Position numbers and translations under genes: made by a program
Shown here: positions 34,924-42,759 of the stretch, in pieces
Layout: each line of letters starts with the position of its first letter
How positions within the stretch are numbered: position 1 is the first letter of the stretch
Notes under the pieces: model-generated
Told to the model about the DNA's origin: nothing
Database searches by the model: none
What the model saw: only the letters and a program-made list of their open reading frames with translations
Source of the DNA: an uncultured Pseudodesulfovibrio sp.
GTDB lineage: Bacteria > Desulfobacterota > Desulfovibrionia > Desulfovibrionales > Desulfovibrionaceae
Length of the DNA: 64,000 nt
Direction: 5' to 3'
Assembly: GCF_963677845.1 (NCBI RefSeq)
Contig: NZ_OY782498.1
Location: forward strand, 506,001-570,000

Positions 34924-35556
34924 ATGCAGCGATATATACCGATACTTCTTCTGGTTTTGGTCCTTTCTGTTCCTGCCCTTGCCTCTGGTGAAGAGCGGAA
35001 TGGATGTGAGCCCGGATATCGGGCCTTGTATGATAACAGCGTGGTCGAACTCACGGGTACGGGTGAGCTGGACATCGTGGTCGTGACCGATCCTTTGTGC
35101 TGGCATTGCCGCCTGGGCCACAAACTCCTTGGTGAATATCCCGATCAATATTGCACTTTGCGGCTGTCCTTTTTCCCGCGCTTGAGTTTCCCCGGTTCCG
35201 ATATGGCTGCCTGGATTCTGGAAGATGCTGTCGGAACGGACCACCTCAAGGAATATGTGGACTTTGCATACTCCGACCTCAAGATGGTCAAGACGGATGA
35301 TCTGATGCAGGCGCGTATGCTTATGCTCATGCAGTTCACCGAAGCCTTCCCGGATATGCTGAAAGATACGACGTTGCCGGAATTGGCTGTCCGTCTGCAA
35401 AAGGAACACGAGCCGCACACCATGCTGACCACTGATCTTGCCAAAACGGTGGACCTGCCCGGCACGCCGATCCTTATCGCCGGGAGCACGGTTCTTGTCG
35501 GCTACGGCCCCGGCCCATGGCTGGACGCTCTCAAAGAGAAAAAGATATGCAAGTAA
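34924..35556 (+). CDS. Periplasmic DsbA/thioredoxin-like protein
   Basis: 210 aa. A signal peptide (residues about 1-20, I-P-I-L-L-L-V-L-V-L-S-V-P-A-L-A) precedes a thioredoxin fold with V-V-T-D-P-L-C-W-H-C near residue 60 as the redox centre and the cis-proline segment L-P-G-T-P-I-L-I near residue 178. The C-x-x-C dipeptide W-H resembles the frhAB/DsbA-like disulfide reductase group. A terminator follows at 35588-35615. Confidence 0.78.
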   Translation: MQRYIPILLLVLVLSVPALASGEERNGCEPGYRALYDNSVVELTGTGELDIVVVTDPLCWHCRLGHKLLGEYPDQYCTLRLSFFPRLSFPGSDMAAWILEDAVGTDHLKEYVDFAYSDLKMVKTDDLMQARMLMLMQFTEAFPDMLKDTTLPELAVRLQKEHEPHTMLTTDLAKTVDLPGTPILIAGSTVLVGYGPGPWLDALKEKKICK

Positions 35557-35587
35557 TCGAAGTAGATTTTTAATGCTGAAACGATGA

Positions 35588-35615
35588 CCCCCCAACAGTG
35601 TATGCTGTTGGGGGT
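35588..35615. terminator. Terminator between convergent genes
   Basis: ACCCCCCAACAG and CTGTTGGGGGTT stem, six-base loop, shortly after the stop of the DsbA-like gene; the T-run is short. Confidence 0.7.
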
Positions 35616-35682
35616 TCATTATTTGTATGAGAAGTGAACGGCTTGCGTGCGTAGAATCTTTTTGCCGCGAGGGGAATTGGTA

Positions 35683-36312
35683 TTACGCGGTGACGGGCCG
35701 GACTTTTCCTCGGATAAGCGCGACGAGCATGTAGACCACGGGGGTATCGAGTGCCGCAATCAGCAGTTTTACCAGCCATTGTCCGATAATGACTTCTCCC
35801 AGAGGGAGGATGCCGTAAAAGGCGACGGTGACAAAGATGGTCGAATCTATGAGCTGTGAGGCCATGGTGGAGAGATTGTTGCGAAGCCACAGGGAGCGGC
35901 CGTTCATGCGGCGTTTCAGCAGATGGAAGAGCCAGATGTCATGCTTTTGGCTCACGACATAGGCCAAGAGCGAAGCAACAACGATCCGTGGCGTGTTGCC
36001 GATAACCCCTGCGAACGCTTTCTGATTCTGCCAGAAAGGTGCTGCGGGCCAGTAGACGGCCAGCCATGCGATTCCCGTGATGAAGATGAGGGTTATGAAT
36101 CCGCAGGTCACGGCTTCGTTTGCCAGTTCCTCGCCCCACACTTCGCTGATGACATCGGAAACGGCAAAGGTGATGGAATACGCCAGCACTCCGGCGGGTA
36201 CGGCAAGGCCAAAAATAGTGATGATTTTGCTGGAGATGATCGCAGCGACAACCAGCCCGCCGATAAACAGGCTAATGAGCAAGACATACGCCTTGCGTTC
36301 GAAGGTTTTCAT
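35683..36312 (-). CDS. yhhQ: Queuosine precursor transporter, YhhQ family
   Basis: 209 aa with six transmembrane segments. Family features include S-K-I-I-T-I-F-G near residue 28, the T-F-A-V-S-D-V-I-S-E-V-W-G-E motif near residue 48 and the late S-Q-L-I-D-S-T-I-F-V near residue 152. YhhQ proteins import 7-deazaguanine precursors (preQ0/preQ1). Its divergent neighbour is queF, which reduces preQ0 to preQ1, consistent with a salvage pair. AAGGAAG precedes the ATG. Confidence 0.88.
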   Translation of the reverse strand: MKTFERKAYVLLISLFIGGLVVAAIISSKIITIFGLAVPAGVLAYSITFAVSDVISEVWGEELANEAVTCGFITLIFITGIAWLAVYWPAAPFWQNQKAFAGVIGNTPRIVVASLLAYVVSQKHDIWLFHLLKRRMNGRSLWLRNNLSTMASQLIDSTIFVTVAFYGILPLGEVIIGQWLVKLLIAALDTPVVYMLVALIRGKVRPVTA

Positions 36313-36435
36313 TTTTTCTTCCTTGGATTGAACTGTCCAAAAGTATTGGTACGAACCTGCCGCTTGGGGGAAAAACTGTCCCCGGCGGCGCCTCTGTTAC
36401 GCAGCACTTGCCATTGGGTCCGGTAAAAGTCAAAA

Positions 36436-36466
36436 TATCCGCCAAGAGCCTCGACGGATAAAGGAG
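36436..36466 (+). promoter_or_regulatory. Hairpin next to the queF ribosome site
   Basis: TATCCG (36436-36441) pairs with CGGATA (36455-36460) immediately before the AGGAG ribosome site at 36462. A second hairpin (CCGC..GGGG / CCCC..GCGG) lies at about 36360-36388. Neither matches the preQ1-I consensus that I know, but the position suggests translational control. Confidence 0.3.
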
Positions 36467-36472
36467 AAAATC

Positions 36473-36970
36473 ATGTCAAAAAGCCAAGATAAAACCAGCC
36501 ACCTGCAAACCCTCGGTGAGGGTGGACAAACCAAATACCAGATGGATTCGCCCAATCCCGGGATTCTCGAAGCCTTTCCGAACAATTATCCCGGCCGACC
36601 ATACGTGGTGTCCATTTCATTCCCGGAATATACATCGCTTTGCCCCATGACAGGCCAGCCCGACTTCGGAACCATTGTCATGGAGTATATCCCGGACCAG
36701 AAAATTGTCGAATCAAAGAGTTTCAAGCTTTATATGTTTGCCTATCGTAACCATCAATCCTTCATGGAAACATTGACCAACAAGATGCTCGACGACTTCG
36801 TGGAAGTTCTCGATCCTCTCTGGTGCCGGGTCAAAGGACTCTTTGCCCCCCGAGGCGCCACGGATTTGCACGTCTTTGCGGAACACTACAAAGCGGATTC
36901 CCCTCAAGCCGAACAAGTAAAAGAGCTTGTCTCGGACTGGAAAAAGGAAGTCGGCAAACACACTGCCTAG
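36473..36970 (+). CDS. queF: NADPH-dependent 7-cyano-7-deazaguanine (preQ0) reductase
   Basis: 165-aa unimodular QueF. Signature E-Y-T-S-L-C-P-M-T-G-Q-P-D-F-G near residue 53 contains the catalytic Cys and Asp; S-K-S-F-K-L-Y near residue 79 and F-A-Y-R-N-H near residue 87 are the QueF motif. Reduces preQ0 to preQ1 for queuosine in tRNA. Strong AAAGGAG upstream. Followed by a good terminator. Confidence 0.95.
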   Translation: MSKSQDKTSHLQTLGEGGQTKYQMDSPNPGILEAFPNNYPGRPYVVSISFPEYTSLCPMTGQPDFGTIVMEYIPDQKIVESKSFKLYMFAYRNHQSFMETLTNKMLDDFVEVLDPLWCRVKGLFAPRGATDLHVFAEHYKADSPQAEQVKELVSDWKKEVGKHTA

Positions 36971-36974
36971 AGAA

Positions 36975-37004
36975 AAAGCCCCAAATTTGGGGCTTTTTTT
37001 TGTG
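36975..37004 (+). terminator. queF terminator
   Basis: AAAGCCCCAAA with TTTGGGGCTTT directly followed by eight T residues, right after the queF stop. Confidence 0.92.
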
Positions 37005-37353
37005 GGTGGCGGGGGTGGTTCCAGGTCAAATGTTTGAGGGGCGAGTTGTTTTGCTCAAGTTTGTACGAAATTATCCATAATATCGAACGTCTATGATCTC
37101 ATTCTGCCGACAGTTAAGTTTACTTCGTCAGACTTTGATATACGTGTTTGATATACATTTGAGTGGAAGGGGATATCCTAGGTGGATGAGGTGTATACCC
37201 CAAGCATAGCATTCGTATGCAATCATCACCCAGACAAAAAATCTTTAGCGAGCAATTTAGCCCGCCTCGCTAATCACTGGCAAAGATTGACATCTCGGCG
37301 TTCATAATGCACTCGATATACAAAGTAGCATAAACGCCAACATGAGGACGTTC
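37005..37353. other. AT-rich intergenic region before the three-gene island
   Basis: No gene seen. It contains a direct repeat of TTTGATATAC at 37134-37143 and 37147-37156 (13-bp period), with a related GATATAC at about 37315. Base composition falls from about here to 39.1 kb. It presumably holds the promoter of the island operon. Confidence 0.45.
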
Positions 37354-38163
37354 ATGATTAAAAATAGTAATAGAAAACACTTGGCCGACAAACTTGTTTC
37401 TGATGACATTTCAGGTGGAAATTACTCTAACTACTTGATGGAGAGAGTTGCAGCCAAAGGGAAAAAATTCGAATCGGTTAACTTTCAATACACTATTTTT
37501 GACACATGCTATTTCCGTAGATGCGTCTTTGTTAAATGCAACTTTACAGGATGTAGATTTATAGGGTGCAACTTTAATGGTGCAAGTTTTATTGGCTGCA
37601 CCTTTGACTACTCTTTCTTTGAAAAAACAACTATAGACTCCAGCATTCTAGACAACTGCTGCCCCGGATTCGACAATTTAAAGATGAGATTTGCAAGAAC
37701 TCTCAGAATGAACTTCCAAGAGATTGGGGATGCTGTAGCTGTAAACAAAGCTATAAGTGTTGAACTAGCAGCAACAGAGAATGCGCTTCTAAAATCATGG
37801 AACTCCAACGAGTCATACTATAGAGAAAAGTACATAGGCTTTGAAAGGGTCTTGTACTTTTTACGTTATCTTGAATTTAAGTTTTTAGACTTTGTATGGG
37901 GTAATGGGGAAAGCCTGTATAAGCTTTTTCGAGCAACGGCATTGATACTACTTTTTATAGCTATCAAGGACGCATTCGTCCGCCATGATCCACTTGACTT
38001 ACGAAGCTACTGGACAGCAGTCAGCGCATCTCCGCAATTATTTCTAGGAACAATACTTCCCAAAGAATATAGCACCGGCTACTTGTCGTTTATCCATTTC
38101 ACGAGGCTTATAATTTTAGGCCTATTTATGACAATTCTAATCAAAAGATTTAACAGAAGATGA
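37354..38163 (+). CDS. Pentapeptide-repeat membrane protein with C-terminal channel-like TM pair
   Basis: 269 aa from the ATG at 37354 (MIKNSNRKHLADKL), preferred because GAGG lies five bases upstream; an ATG 12 bases earlier lacks one. Residues about 40-95 are pentapeptide repeats (C-Y-F-R-R-C-V-F-V-K-C-N-F, C-R-F-I-G-C-N-F-N), residues 105-150 a linker of the type seen in other membrane pentapeptide proteins (M-N-F-Q-E-I-G-D-A-V-A-V-N-K-A), and the C-terminus has two hydrophobic segments around a possible pore loop (W-T-A-V-S-A-S-P-Q-L-F-L-G-T). It overlaps the nucleotidyltransferase gene by ATGA. A membrane effector role is inference. Confidence 0.68.
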   Translation: MIKNSNRKHLADKLVSDDISGGNYSNYLMERVAAKGKKFESVNFQYTIFDTCYFRRCVFVKCNFTGCRFIGCNFNGASFIGCTFDYSFFEKTTIDSSILDNCCPGFDNLKMRFARTLRMNFQEIGDAVAVNKAISVELAATENALLKSWNSNESYYREKYIGFERVLYFLRYLEFKFLDFVWGNGESLYKLFRATALILLFIAIKDAFVRHDPLDLRSYWTAVSASPQLFLGTILPKEYSTGYLSFIHFTRLIILGLFMTILIKRFNRR

Positions 38164-38792
38164 GCAAACATATTTATGCATTTGGTTCTATCTGCCGTGG
38201 TGACATTCAGCCAAGCTCTGATATTGATTTGCTAGCAGTAGTCGATGGCTACCAAGAAGAGTTCGACACTGCAAGGTTCTCGATTTATTCATACGAAAGA
38301 ATTCTAGAACTCTGGAATGAGGGAAACCCATTCGCATGGCATCTTCATTTAGAATCACGCTTTCTTTATGGAACAGACAACACCGACTTCCTTAAGTCAC
38401 TTGATACCCCTGCAAGTTATAAGAACTGTTACAACGACTGCGTGAAATTCTCACTCCTAATAGATGAGGCAATAACGTCTCTTGACAACTCTAAAGCGAC
38501 TTGTACTTTCGACTTGTCAACCATATTCCTTGGAATTAGAAATATAGCGACATGCTACTCTCTCGGATGTTTAGAGAAGCCTATTTTTTCAAGGGACTCT
38601 GCTCTGAAGATAAGTCAACAAAGCATAAAAATTGATTTGAGTGTATTTAAGACCCTTGAGAATGCGAGAATACTAACCACACGCGGATATGGAACACGTC
38701 TAACACATGAAGATATTTTGAACACGCTAAGCAGCCTCAAAGAGATTAAAGAGTGGGCTACAGAAATGACAGCGAAGACGGAGGGATTATGA
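38160..38792 (+). CDS. Nucleotidyltransferase-fold protein (MNT/aminoglycoside-type)
   Basis: 210 aa. The nucleotidyltransferase beta motif G-S-I-C-R-G-D-I-Q-P-S-S-D-I-D-L lies near residues 9-24, with both catalytic aspartates kept. Residues 95-210 are helical (L-G-I-R-N-I-A-T-C-Y-S-L-G near residue 128), in the position of a HEPN or substrate-binding helical domain, but the HEPN histidine is Tyr. It overlaps the pentapeptide gene and the small gene by 4 bp each, so the three are one translationally coupled unit. The target (small molecule, tRNA or protein) is unknown. Confidence 0.75.
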   Translation: MSKHIYAFGSICRGDIQPSSDIDLLAVVDGYQEEFDTARFSIYSYERILELWNEGNPFAWHLHLESRFLYGTDNTDFLKSLDTPASYKNCYNDCVKFSLLIDEAITSLDNSKATCTFDLSTIFLGIRNIATCYSLGCLEKPIFSRDSALKISQQSIKIDLSVFKTLENARILTTRGYGTRLTHEDILNTLSSLKEIKEWATEMTAKTEGL

Positions 38793-39094
38793 GTGAATTT
38801 AGCAATCGTATTAAAGCTCAGAGAGAGTTGCTGAGAATTGTCAATACGAAAATGACTTCCGAAGAAGAATTATACGGATTGTCTGAATCAGCAATAGATC
38901 GCTGGATTTCAGCTTATAGATTGCCAAAAGAATCCAAAATCTCCAAACTTCTCAAAGCTGCATCTGGACAACTTTATTTTCTGGCAAATAAAAGTCAGGA
39001 GCAAATTACTGATGAATATAAATCTTTGATCGAAGAATTCAGAACTATTGCTGAAGCCATTGAGGTCGAACTTTCTGTTATGTCCAGCAATTAA
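38789..39094 (+). CDS. Small protein of the three-gene island
   Basis: 101 aa from the ATG at 38789 (MSEFSNRIKAQRELL), which overlaps the previous stop as ATGA and has GGAGGG upstream. Predominantly helical, no membrane segment: R-I-K-A-Q-R-E-L-L-R-I-V-N-T-K at the start and E-Y-K-S-L-I-E-E-F-R-T-I-A-E-A-I-E-V at the end. No known domain recognised. Size and position would suit an antitoxin, adaptor or regulator for the two genes before it, but that is a guess. Confidence 0.6.
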   Translation: MSEFSNRIKAQRELLRIVNTKMTSEEELYGLSESAIDRWISAYRLPKESKISKLLKAASGQLYFLANKSQEQITDEYKSLIEEFRTIAEAIEVELSVMSSN

Positions 39095-39198
39095 ACCCTT
39101 TATACCTAATAGGACTTTGAAATAGGAGGACACCATATTTATTTCTCAATCGGGCTTATCGCGCTGGATAAAGGGAGAGTCGTCGTCCCGCCTGCAGG

Positions 39199-39408
39199 CT
39201 ACAGCCCCTTCTTCTTCTTAATTTACCTGTCCACCTGAGGCGGACCATACGCCTCGGACTGATCAAGCAACTCATCGGGGTCAGCGTCGGTTTGCACCAT
39301 GCTCCAGTGTTCCGGCACGAAGAAACCTTCATCAACCATGCGGTCCATGTGGTCTGTCATGCAGCTGTAATAGCCTGGTTGGTTCCAGATCAACTGCTTG
39401 AGGGGCTA
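39199..39408 (-). pseudogene. Decayed C-terminal fragment of a LOG-family gene
   Basis: Minus-strand translation gives G-Y-Y-S-C-M-T-D-H-M-D-R-M-V-D-E-G-F, matching the intact LOG-family gene at 39.9-40.5 kb (G-Y-Y-S-C-M-T-D-H-M-N-R-M-V-D-E-G-F) and continuing P-E-H...D-P-x-x-L-L-D-Q...Y-x-P-P-x-V-D. Where the intact protein has W-I-E-K-K-K-G-L, this copy reads stop-I-K-K-K-K-G-L-stop. About 12 residues are also missing before Y-Y-S-C, and the N-terminal two-thirds is absent. Confidence 0.8.
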
Positions 39409-39569
39409 TCTTTTTTTTTCTGTGCTGGGTAAAGCTAAAAGAAATCAATTCCAAATGTAGCTATCAAAAAAAATGGCTCCGAGTTCGTCGGAGCCATTTT
39501 TACAACATGTATGGGAAACGCCTTGGCTGAAAACAGCAGGGCGTTTTTATTACAAAGGTGAAGAAGTGT
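39409..39569. terminator. Intergenic region with bidirectional terminator (39465-39503)
   Basis: ATGGCTCCGA and TCGGAGCCAT form a stem around GTTCG (39473-39497), flanked by A-run and T-run, so it can terminate on both strands. It lies downstream of the parvulin gene on the minus strand. No gene is seen in this stretch. Confidence 0.75.
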
Positions 39570-39851
39570 TTAGTCTTCGCGGCTCGTGATTTCCAGCAGG
39601 TGGTAACCGAACTGTGTTTTTACCGGGCCGTGAACTTCGCCGACGGCTTCGTTGAAAACAACGGTGTCAAATTCCGGGACCATGGCACCGGGGCCGAATT
39701 CACCGAGATCGCCGCCCTGCTGTCCGGAAGGGCAGCTGGAGTGTTTTTTTGCCATTTTACCAAAATCTGCGCCGTCCTGAATTTGTTTTTTCAGGTCCAG
39801 ACAGGTCTGTTCGTCACTAACCAAAAGATGGCGGGCAGTTGCTTTTGCCAT
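39570..39851 (-). CDS. Parvulin-type peptidyl-prolyl isomerase
   Basis: 93 aa from the ATG at 39851 ([11 protein letters not shown]), which has AGGAG seven bases upstream; an ATG two codons earlier sits too close to it. Single parvulin domain: A-R-H-L-L-V-S near residue 5, [23 protein letters not shown] near residues 30-52, F-G-Y-H-L-L-E-I near the end. Cytoplasmic, PpiC-like, without signal or N-terminal chaperone domain. Confidence 0.93.
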   Translation of the reverse strand: MAKATARHLLVSDEQTCLDLKKQIQDGADFGKMAKKHSSCPSGQQGGDLGEFGPGAMVPEFDTVVFNEAVGEVHGPVKTQFGYHLLEITSRED

Positions 39852-39933
39852 GTGCATGCTCCTGTAAGTTTGAATGTAAAAGTTTAATAAACCATATAAG
39901 TTGAAAAATGACAGTTACGAATTGAAAGCTGTT

Positions 39934-40518
39934 TTACAGCCCCTTTTTTTTCTCAATCCATTTATCCACATGTGGCGGATCGTAGGTGGCGAACTGGTCC
40001 AGCAGGGTTGCGGGGTCGGATGCGCTCAAAACCATTTTGCGGTGTTCGGGGATGACAAAACCTTCATCAACCATGCGGTTCATGTGGTCGGTCATGCAGC
40101 TGTAATAGCCGTTTACATCCAACAGACCGCACGGCTTGGCGTGGTAGCCGAGTTGGTTCCACGTCAGGGCTTCGAAGAATTCTTCGAGCGTGCCGAGTCC
40201 GCCGGGCAGGGCGATGAAACCGTCGGAAAGATCGGCCATCTTCTGCTTGCGTTCGTGCATGGAAGTAACCACGTGGCTTTCAGTCAGGCCGGTGTGGGCC
40301 ACTTCCTTTTCAACCAACAGTTTGGGGATGACGCCGATGACTTCGCCGCCGGCTTCCAAACAGGTGTTGGCAAGACGGCCCATGAGTCCGGTGCTGGACC
40401 CGCCATAGACAAGGCCGAGACCTCGGTTGGCCAGTTCCTTGGCCAGTGTCTCGGCGCATTCGCCATAGGCCGGATTTGTTCCGGGGTTGGAGCCGAGATA
40501 GACGCAGATTCTTTTCAT
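39934..40518 (-). CDS. LOG-family protein (putative nucleoside 5'-monophosphate phosphoribohydrolase)
   Basis: 194 aa, Rossmann-like fold of the LOG/YvdD family. Y-G-G-S-S-T-G-L-M-G near residue 38 and the signature A-L-P-G-G-L-G-T-L-E-E near residue 103 are intact. Family members hydrolyse cytokinin-type nucleotides or AMP. Its ATG shares a base with the stop of the threonine aldolase gene (TAATG). A broken second copy lies about 0.5 kb downstream. Confidence 0.9.
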   Translation of the reverse strand: MKRICVYLGSNPGTNPAYGECAETLAKELANRGLGLVYGGSSTGLMGRLANTCLEAGGEVIGVIPKLLVEKEVAHTGLTESHVVTSMHERKQKMADLSDGFIALPGGLGTLEEFFEALTWNQLGYHAKPCGLLDVNGYYSCMTDHMNRMVDEGFVIPEHRKMVLSASDPATLLDQFATYDPPHVDKWIEKKKGL

Positions 40519-41555
40519 TAAATTGCCTTGATAGCCTTTTCGATGTCAGCCACGAATTCGTCAACCATTTCCTCGGTGGTGGCCCATGAGGTCATCCAGC
40601 GGACAGTGTGGTCGTGTTCGTCCCAGACATAAAAGTAATATTTTTCATGAAGAATTTCAGTTGCCTCAGGCGGGATGGAGGCAAACATTGCGTTGCAGTC
40701 CACGCTGCCCTTGATCGTGACGCCATCAATGGCACCGGCTTTTTCAGCCAGTCTTTTTGCCATGGCGTTGGCGTGGCGGGCGTTCTCCAACCACAGATCA
40801 TCGGCCAGATACCGTTCCAGCTGGGCAGACACGAAGCGCATTTTCGAGACGAGCTGCATGGCCTGCTTGCGGAGATACTTGAATCCTTCGCCGATGTTTG
40901 GCTTGAGGAAGATGACGGCCTCACCCATGAGACAGCCGTTCTTGGTGCCGCCGAACGAGATGAAATCAACATCAAGAGCCGTGGTCATGTCGAAGAATGA
41001 ACAATCCAGTGCGGCGCAGGCATTGGCGATACGTGCTCCGTCCATGTGCAACAGCAGGTCACGGTCATGGGCAAATTCCACGAGGTCTTCGATCTCTTTT
41101 AGTGTATAGAGCTTGCCCAATTCCGTGGGCTGGGTGATCGAAATGACCTTGGGCTGCGAGGCGTGGACGAATCCAACATGGCCGAGATACGGAGCAATGG
41201 CACCGGGGGTGAGCTTGCCGTCTTCGGACGGGATGGGAACGAGCTTGATGCCGCCGAAAGCTTCGGGAGCGCCACATTCGTCGTTGTTGATATGCGCTTG
41301 TGCCGCACACAAAACCGAGTTGTAGGTCTGTGTCACGGTGCGCAGGCCAAGGACGTTGGCAGCGGTGCCGGTTGTCACGTAATGAATACTTGCCTGAGAG
41401 CCGAAATATTCCTTGAACACTTCATCGGTATGGATGGAGATTTCATCGTCGCCGTAGGACTTCAGGAAGCCTTCGTTGGCTTTGATCATGGCTTCCATGA
41501 TGGCCGGATGTGCGCCGGAATTATTATCGCTGGCAAATGATTTCAATGCACTCAT
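40518..41555 (-). CDS. ltaE: Low-specificity L-threonine aldolase
   Basis: 345 aa, PLP-dependent fold type I. The PLP lysine lies in I-S-F-G-G-T-K-N-G near residue 205, preceded by H-M-D-G-A-R-I-A-N-A near residue 170. Cleaves threonine or allo-threonine to glycine and acetaldehyde. It is the middle gene of a tightly packed run SGNH hydrolase - ltaE - LOG on the minus strand. Confidence 0.92.
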   Translation of the reverse strand: MSALKSFASDNNSGAHPAIMEAMIKANEGFLKSYGDDEISIHTDEVFKEYFGSQASIHYVTTGTAANVLGLRTVTQTYNSVLCAAQAHINNDECGAPEAFGGIKLVPIPSEDGKLTPGAIAPYLGHVGFVHASQPKVISITQPTELGKLYTLKEIEDLVEFAHDRDLLLHMDGARIANACAALDCSFFDMTTALDVDFISFGGTKNGCLMGEAVIFLKPNIGEGFKYLRKQAMQLVSKMRFVSAQLERYLADDLWLENARHANAMAKRLAEKAGAIDGVTIKGSVDCNAMFASIPPEATEILHEKYYFYVWDEHDHTVRWMTSWATTEEMVDEFVADIEKAIKAI

Positions 41556-41560
41556 GATGG

Positions 41561-42139
41561 TTACTCCAGCCCGAAAAATGTTCGGGCCGCTTTGTGTTTC
41601 AAAATTGAATCGGCAAGGGCGATGTATCCGGCAGCCGTTGGATGCACGGTGTCGCCGTCACTCAAGGCCTGCTCGTATACTGCGGAACTTTCCATGCTGT
41701 CAAAGGTCGAGATGGCCGGGATAGCAAGCTCGTCGCAGAGTCGGGCTATTTCGACGGTCAAAGCTTTGATGCGCGTGTTTTTGTGAGTATCCGAGACAGG
41801 GGGCGGGCCGATAAACAGGACATCGCCTTTTGCTTGCGCCGTGCTCAGGATGTTTCGGGCGGCCTTCAACGATTCCTGAAGTGGAACATCGTTCATGATG
41901 TCGGCCACGCCGAAGCTGAAGACGAACCGGCTCTCCATGCCCTCTATGGTGCGGGGGGCCGCTTCACTCAGCCAGCGGTCTTGCAGCCGGATGGTTGTAT
42001 CCTTGCGTACACCGAGGTTGTAGCCAGTGGTGTCCTTCCCGTTTTTTGCGAGTGAGGCGAAGATGCGTCCGGGCCAGCCAAGGCCCGTCTCATCGCCATA
42101 GCCCAACGTGAGGGAGTCACCGAAAAAAAAGACGATCAT
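41561..42139 (-). CDS. SGNH/GDSL hydrolase
   Basis: 192 aa. Block I is F-F-G-D-S-L-T-L-G-Y-G near residue 5 (catalytic Ser), block III G-V-A-D-I near residue 77 (the usual N replaced within the block), and block V D-T-V-H-P-T-A near residue 160 with the D-x-x-H pair. A small intracellular esterase or lipase with no signal peptide; the substrate is unknown. It starts three bases after the pyridoxamine-oxidase-like gene. Confidence 0.85.
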   Translation of the reverse strand: MIVFFFGDSLTLGYGDETGLGWPGRIFASLAKNGKDTTGYNLGVRKDTTIRLQDRWLSEAAPRTIEGMESRFVFSFGVADIMNDVPLQESLKAARNILSTAQAKGDVLFIGPPPVSDTHKNTRIKALTVEIARLCDELAIPAISTFDSMESSAVYEQALSDGDTVHPTAAGYIALADSILKHKAARTFFGLE

Positions 42140-42142
42140 AAG

Positions 42143-42592
42143 TTATTCCTTGATCCGTGCGGATATGTTTTCGACATCAATGGCGTAGACAGCCGTGGCC
42201 GGAAGAGCCGCTTCCTTGTAGGGGAGTTGTTTACCGAGATGTTTGACCGTCAGCAAATCCAGACCGTGCATTTTTTCGTCGTCGTCAACGAGTCGGGGAG
42301 TGCCGTGCCCCATGACGGAACGGAAAAGGTAGCCCTGATCACAGGCATTGTCGCCGCCTTGACGCATGCGAACGTCCACGGCAGTTGAGAAGGCTACCGT
42401 CTCACCAGTGTTCAGGCAGGCAGCCTTGCGGCCACGTTTGCCGGAATGGATGTAGATGACGTTTCCTTCCGCCGCAAAGTTGACGGGAACGCAGTACGGC
42501 CCGTCATTATCGGTCAGGGCAAGCCAAAGGACATCGGCTTTGGCCAGAATATCTGCGATAGCGGTTTCGTTTTCAGTGTATCCTTTGCGCAT
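42143..42592 (-). CDS. Pyridoxamine 5'-phosphate oxidase-family flavin-binding protein
   Basis: 149 aa from the ATG at 42592 (MRKGYTENETAIADIL); the frame extends 16 codons further without a better site. A split-barrel FMN protein: A-D-V-L-W-L-A-L-T-D-N-D-G-P-Y-C-V-P-V-N-F near residue 18, I-Y-I-H-S-G-K-R-G-R-K near residue 48, and S-V-M-G-H-G-T-P-R near residue 91. It resembles nitroimidazole-resistance (NimA) proteins. First gene of the SGNH-ltaE-LOG run. Confidence 0.82.
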   Translation of the reverse strand: MRKGYTENETAIADILAKADVLWLALTDNDGPYCVPVNFAAEGNVIYIHSGKRGRKAACLNTGETVAFSTAVDVRMRQGGDNACDQGYLFRSVMGHGTPRLVDDDEKMHGLDLLTVKHLGKQLPYKEAALPATAVYAIDVENISARIKE

Positions 42593-42637
42593 GAGGATTC
42601 TCCCTTGTGTGTGTTTTGAGCCACACGTTTTATGAAT

Positions 42638-42697
42638 CACCCGAAGCCGGAAGACAACCTTTGTGGTTCAAAAAAAACAGGCTGAGACTGTCGGGTA
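42638..42697 (+). ncRNA. Possible structured RNA upstream of nhaA (Na+ riboswitch candidate)
   Basis: ACCCGA (42639-42644) pairs with TCGGGT (42691-42696); inside are AGCC/GGCT and an AACC-TTTGT-GGTT hairpin, joined by purine-rich segments (GGAAGACAACC). This is a plausible multi-stem junction just ahead of a Na+/H+ antiporter, where nhaA-associated Na+ riboswitches are known. Against it, a good promoter lies downstream of it, so it may not be in the nhaA transcript. I could not check it against the family model. Confidence 0.33.
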
Positions 42698-42705
42698 AAC
42701 AATGA

Positions 42706-42733
42706 TTGCTCTGTGTGGAAATATTGTTATAAT
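42706..42733 (+). promoter_or_regulatory. Predicted nhaA promoter
   Basis: TTGCTC (42706-42711), 16-bp spacer, perfect TATAAT (42728-42733), giving a transcript start about 20 bp before the GGGAG ribosome site of nhaA. Confidence 0.6.
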
Positions 42734-42759
42734 GCCGCTGTTAAAACCGGGAGATACCC

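Noticed and set aside
42676..42690. GGCTGAGA resembling the TPP riboswitch core
   Set aside because: The rest of the TPP aptamer, including the second conserved helix and ACCTGATCTGG-like segment, is missing, and the gene is nhaA.
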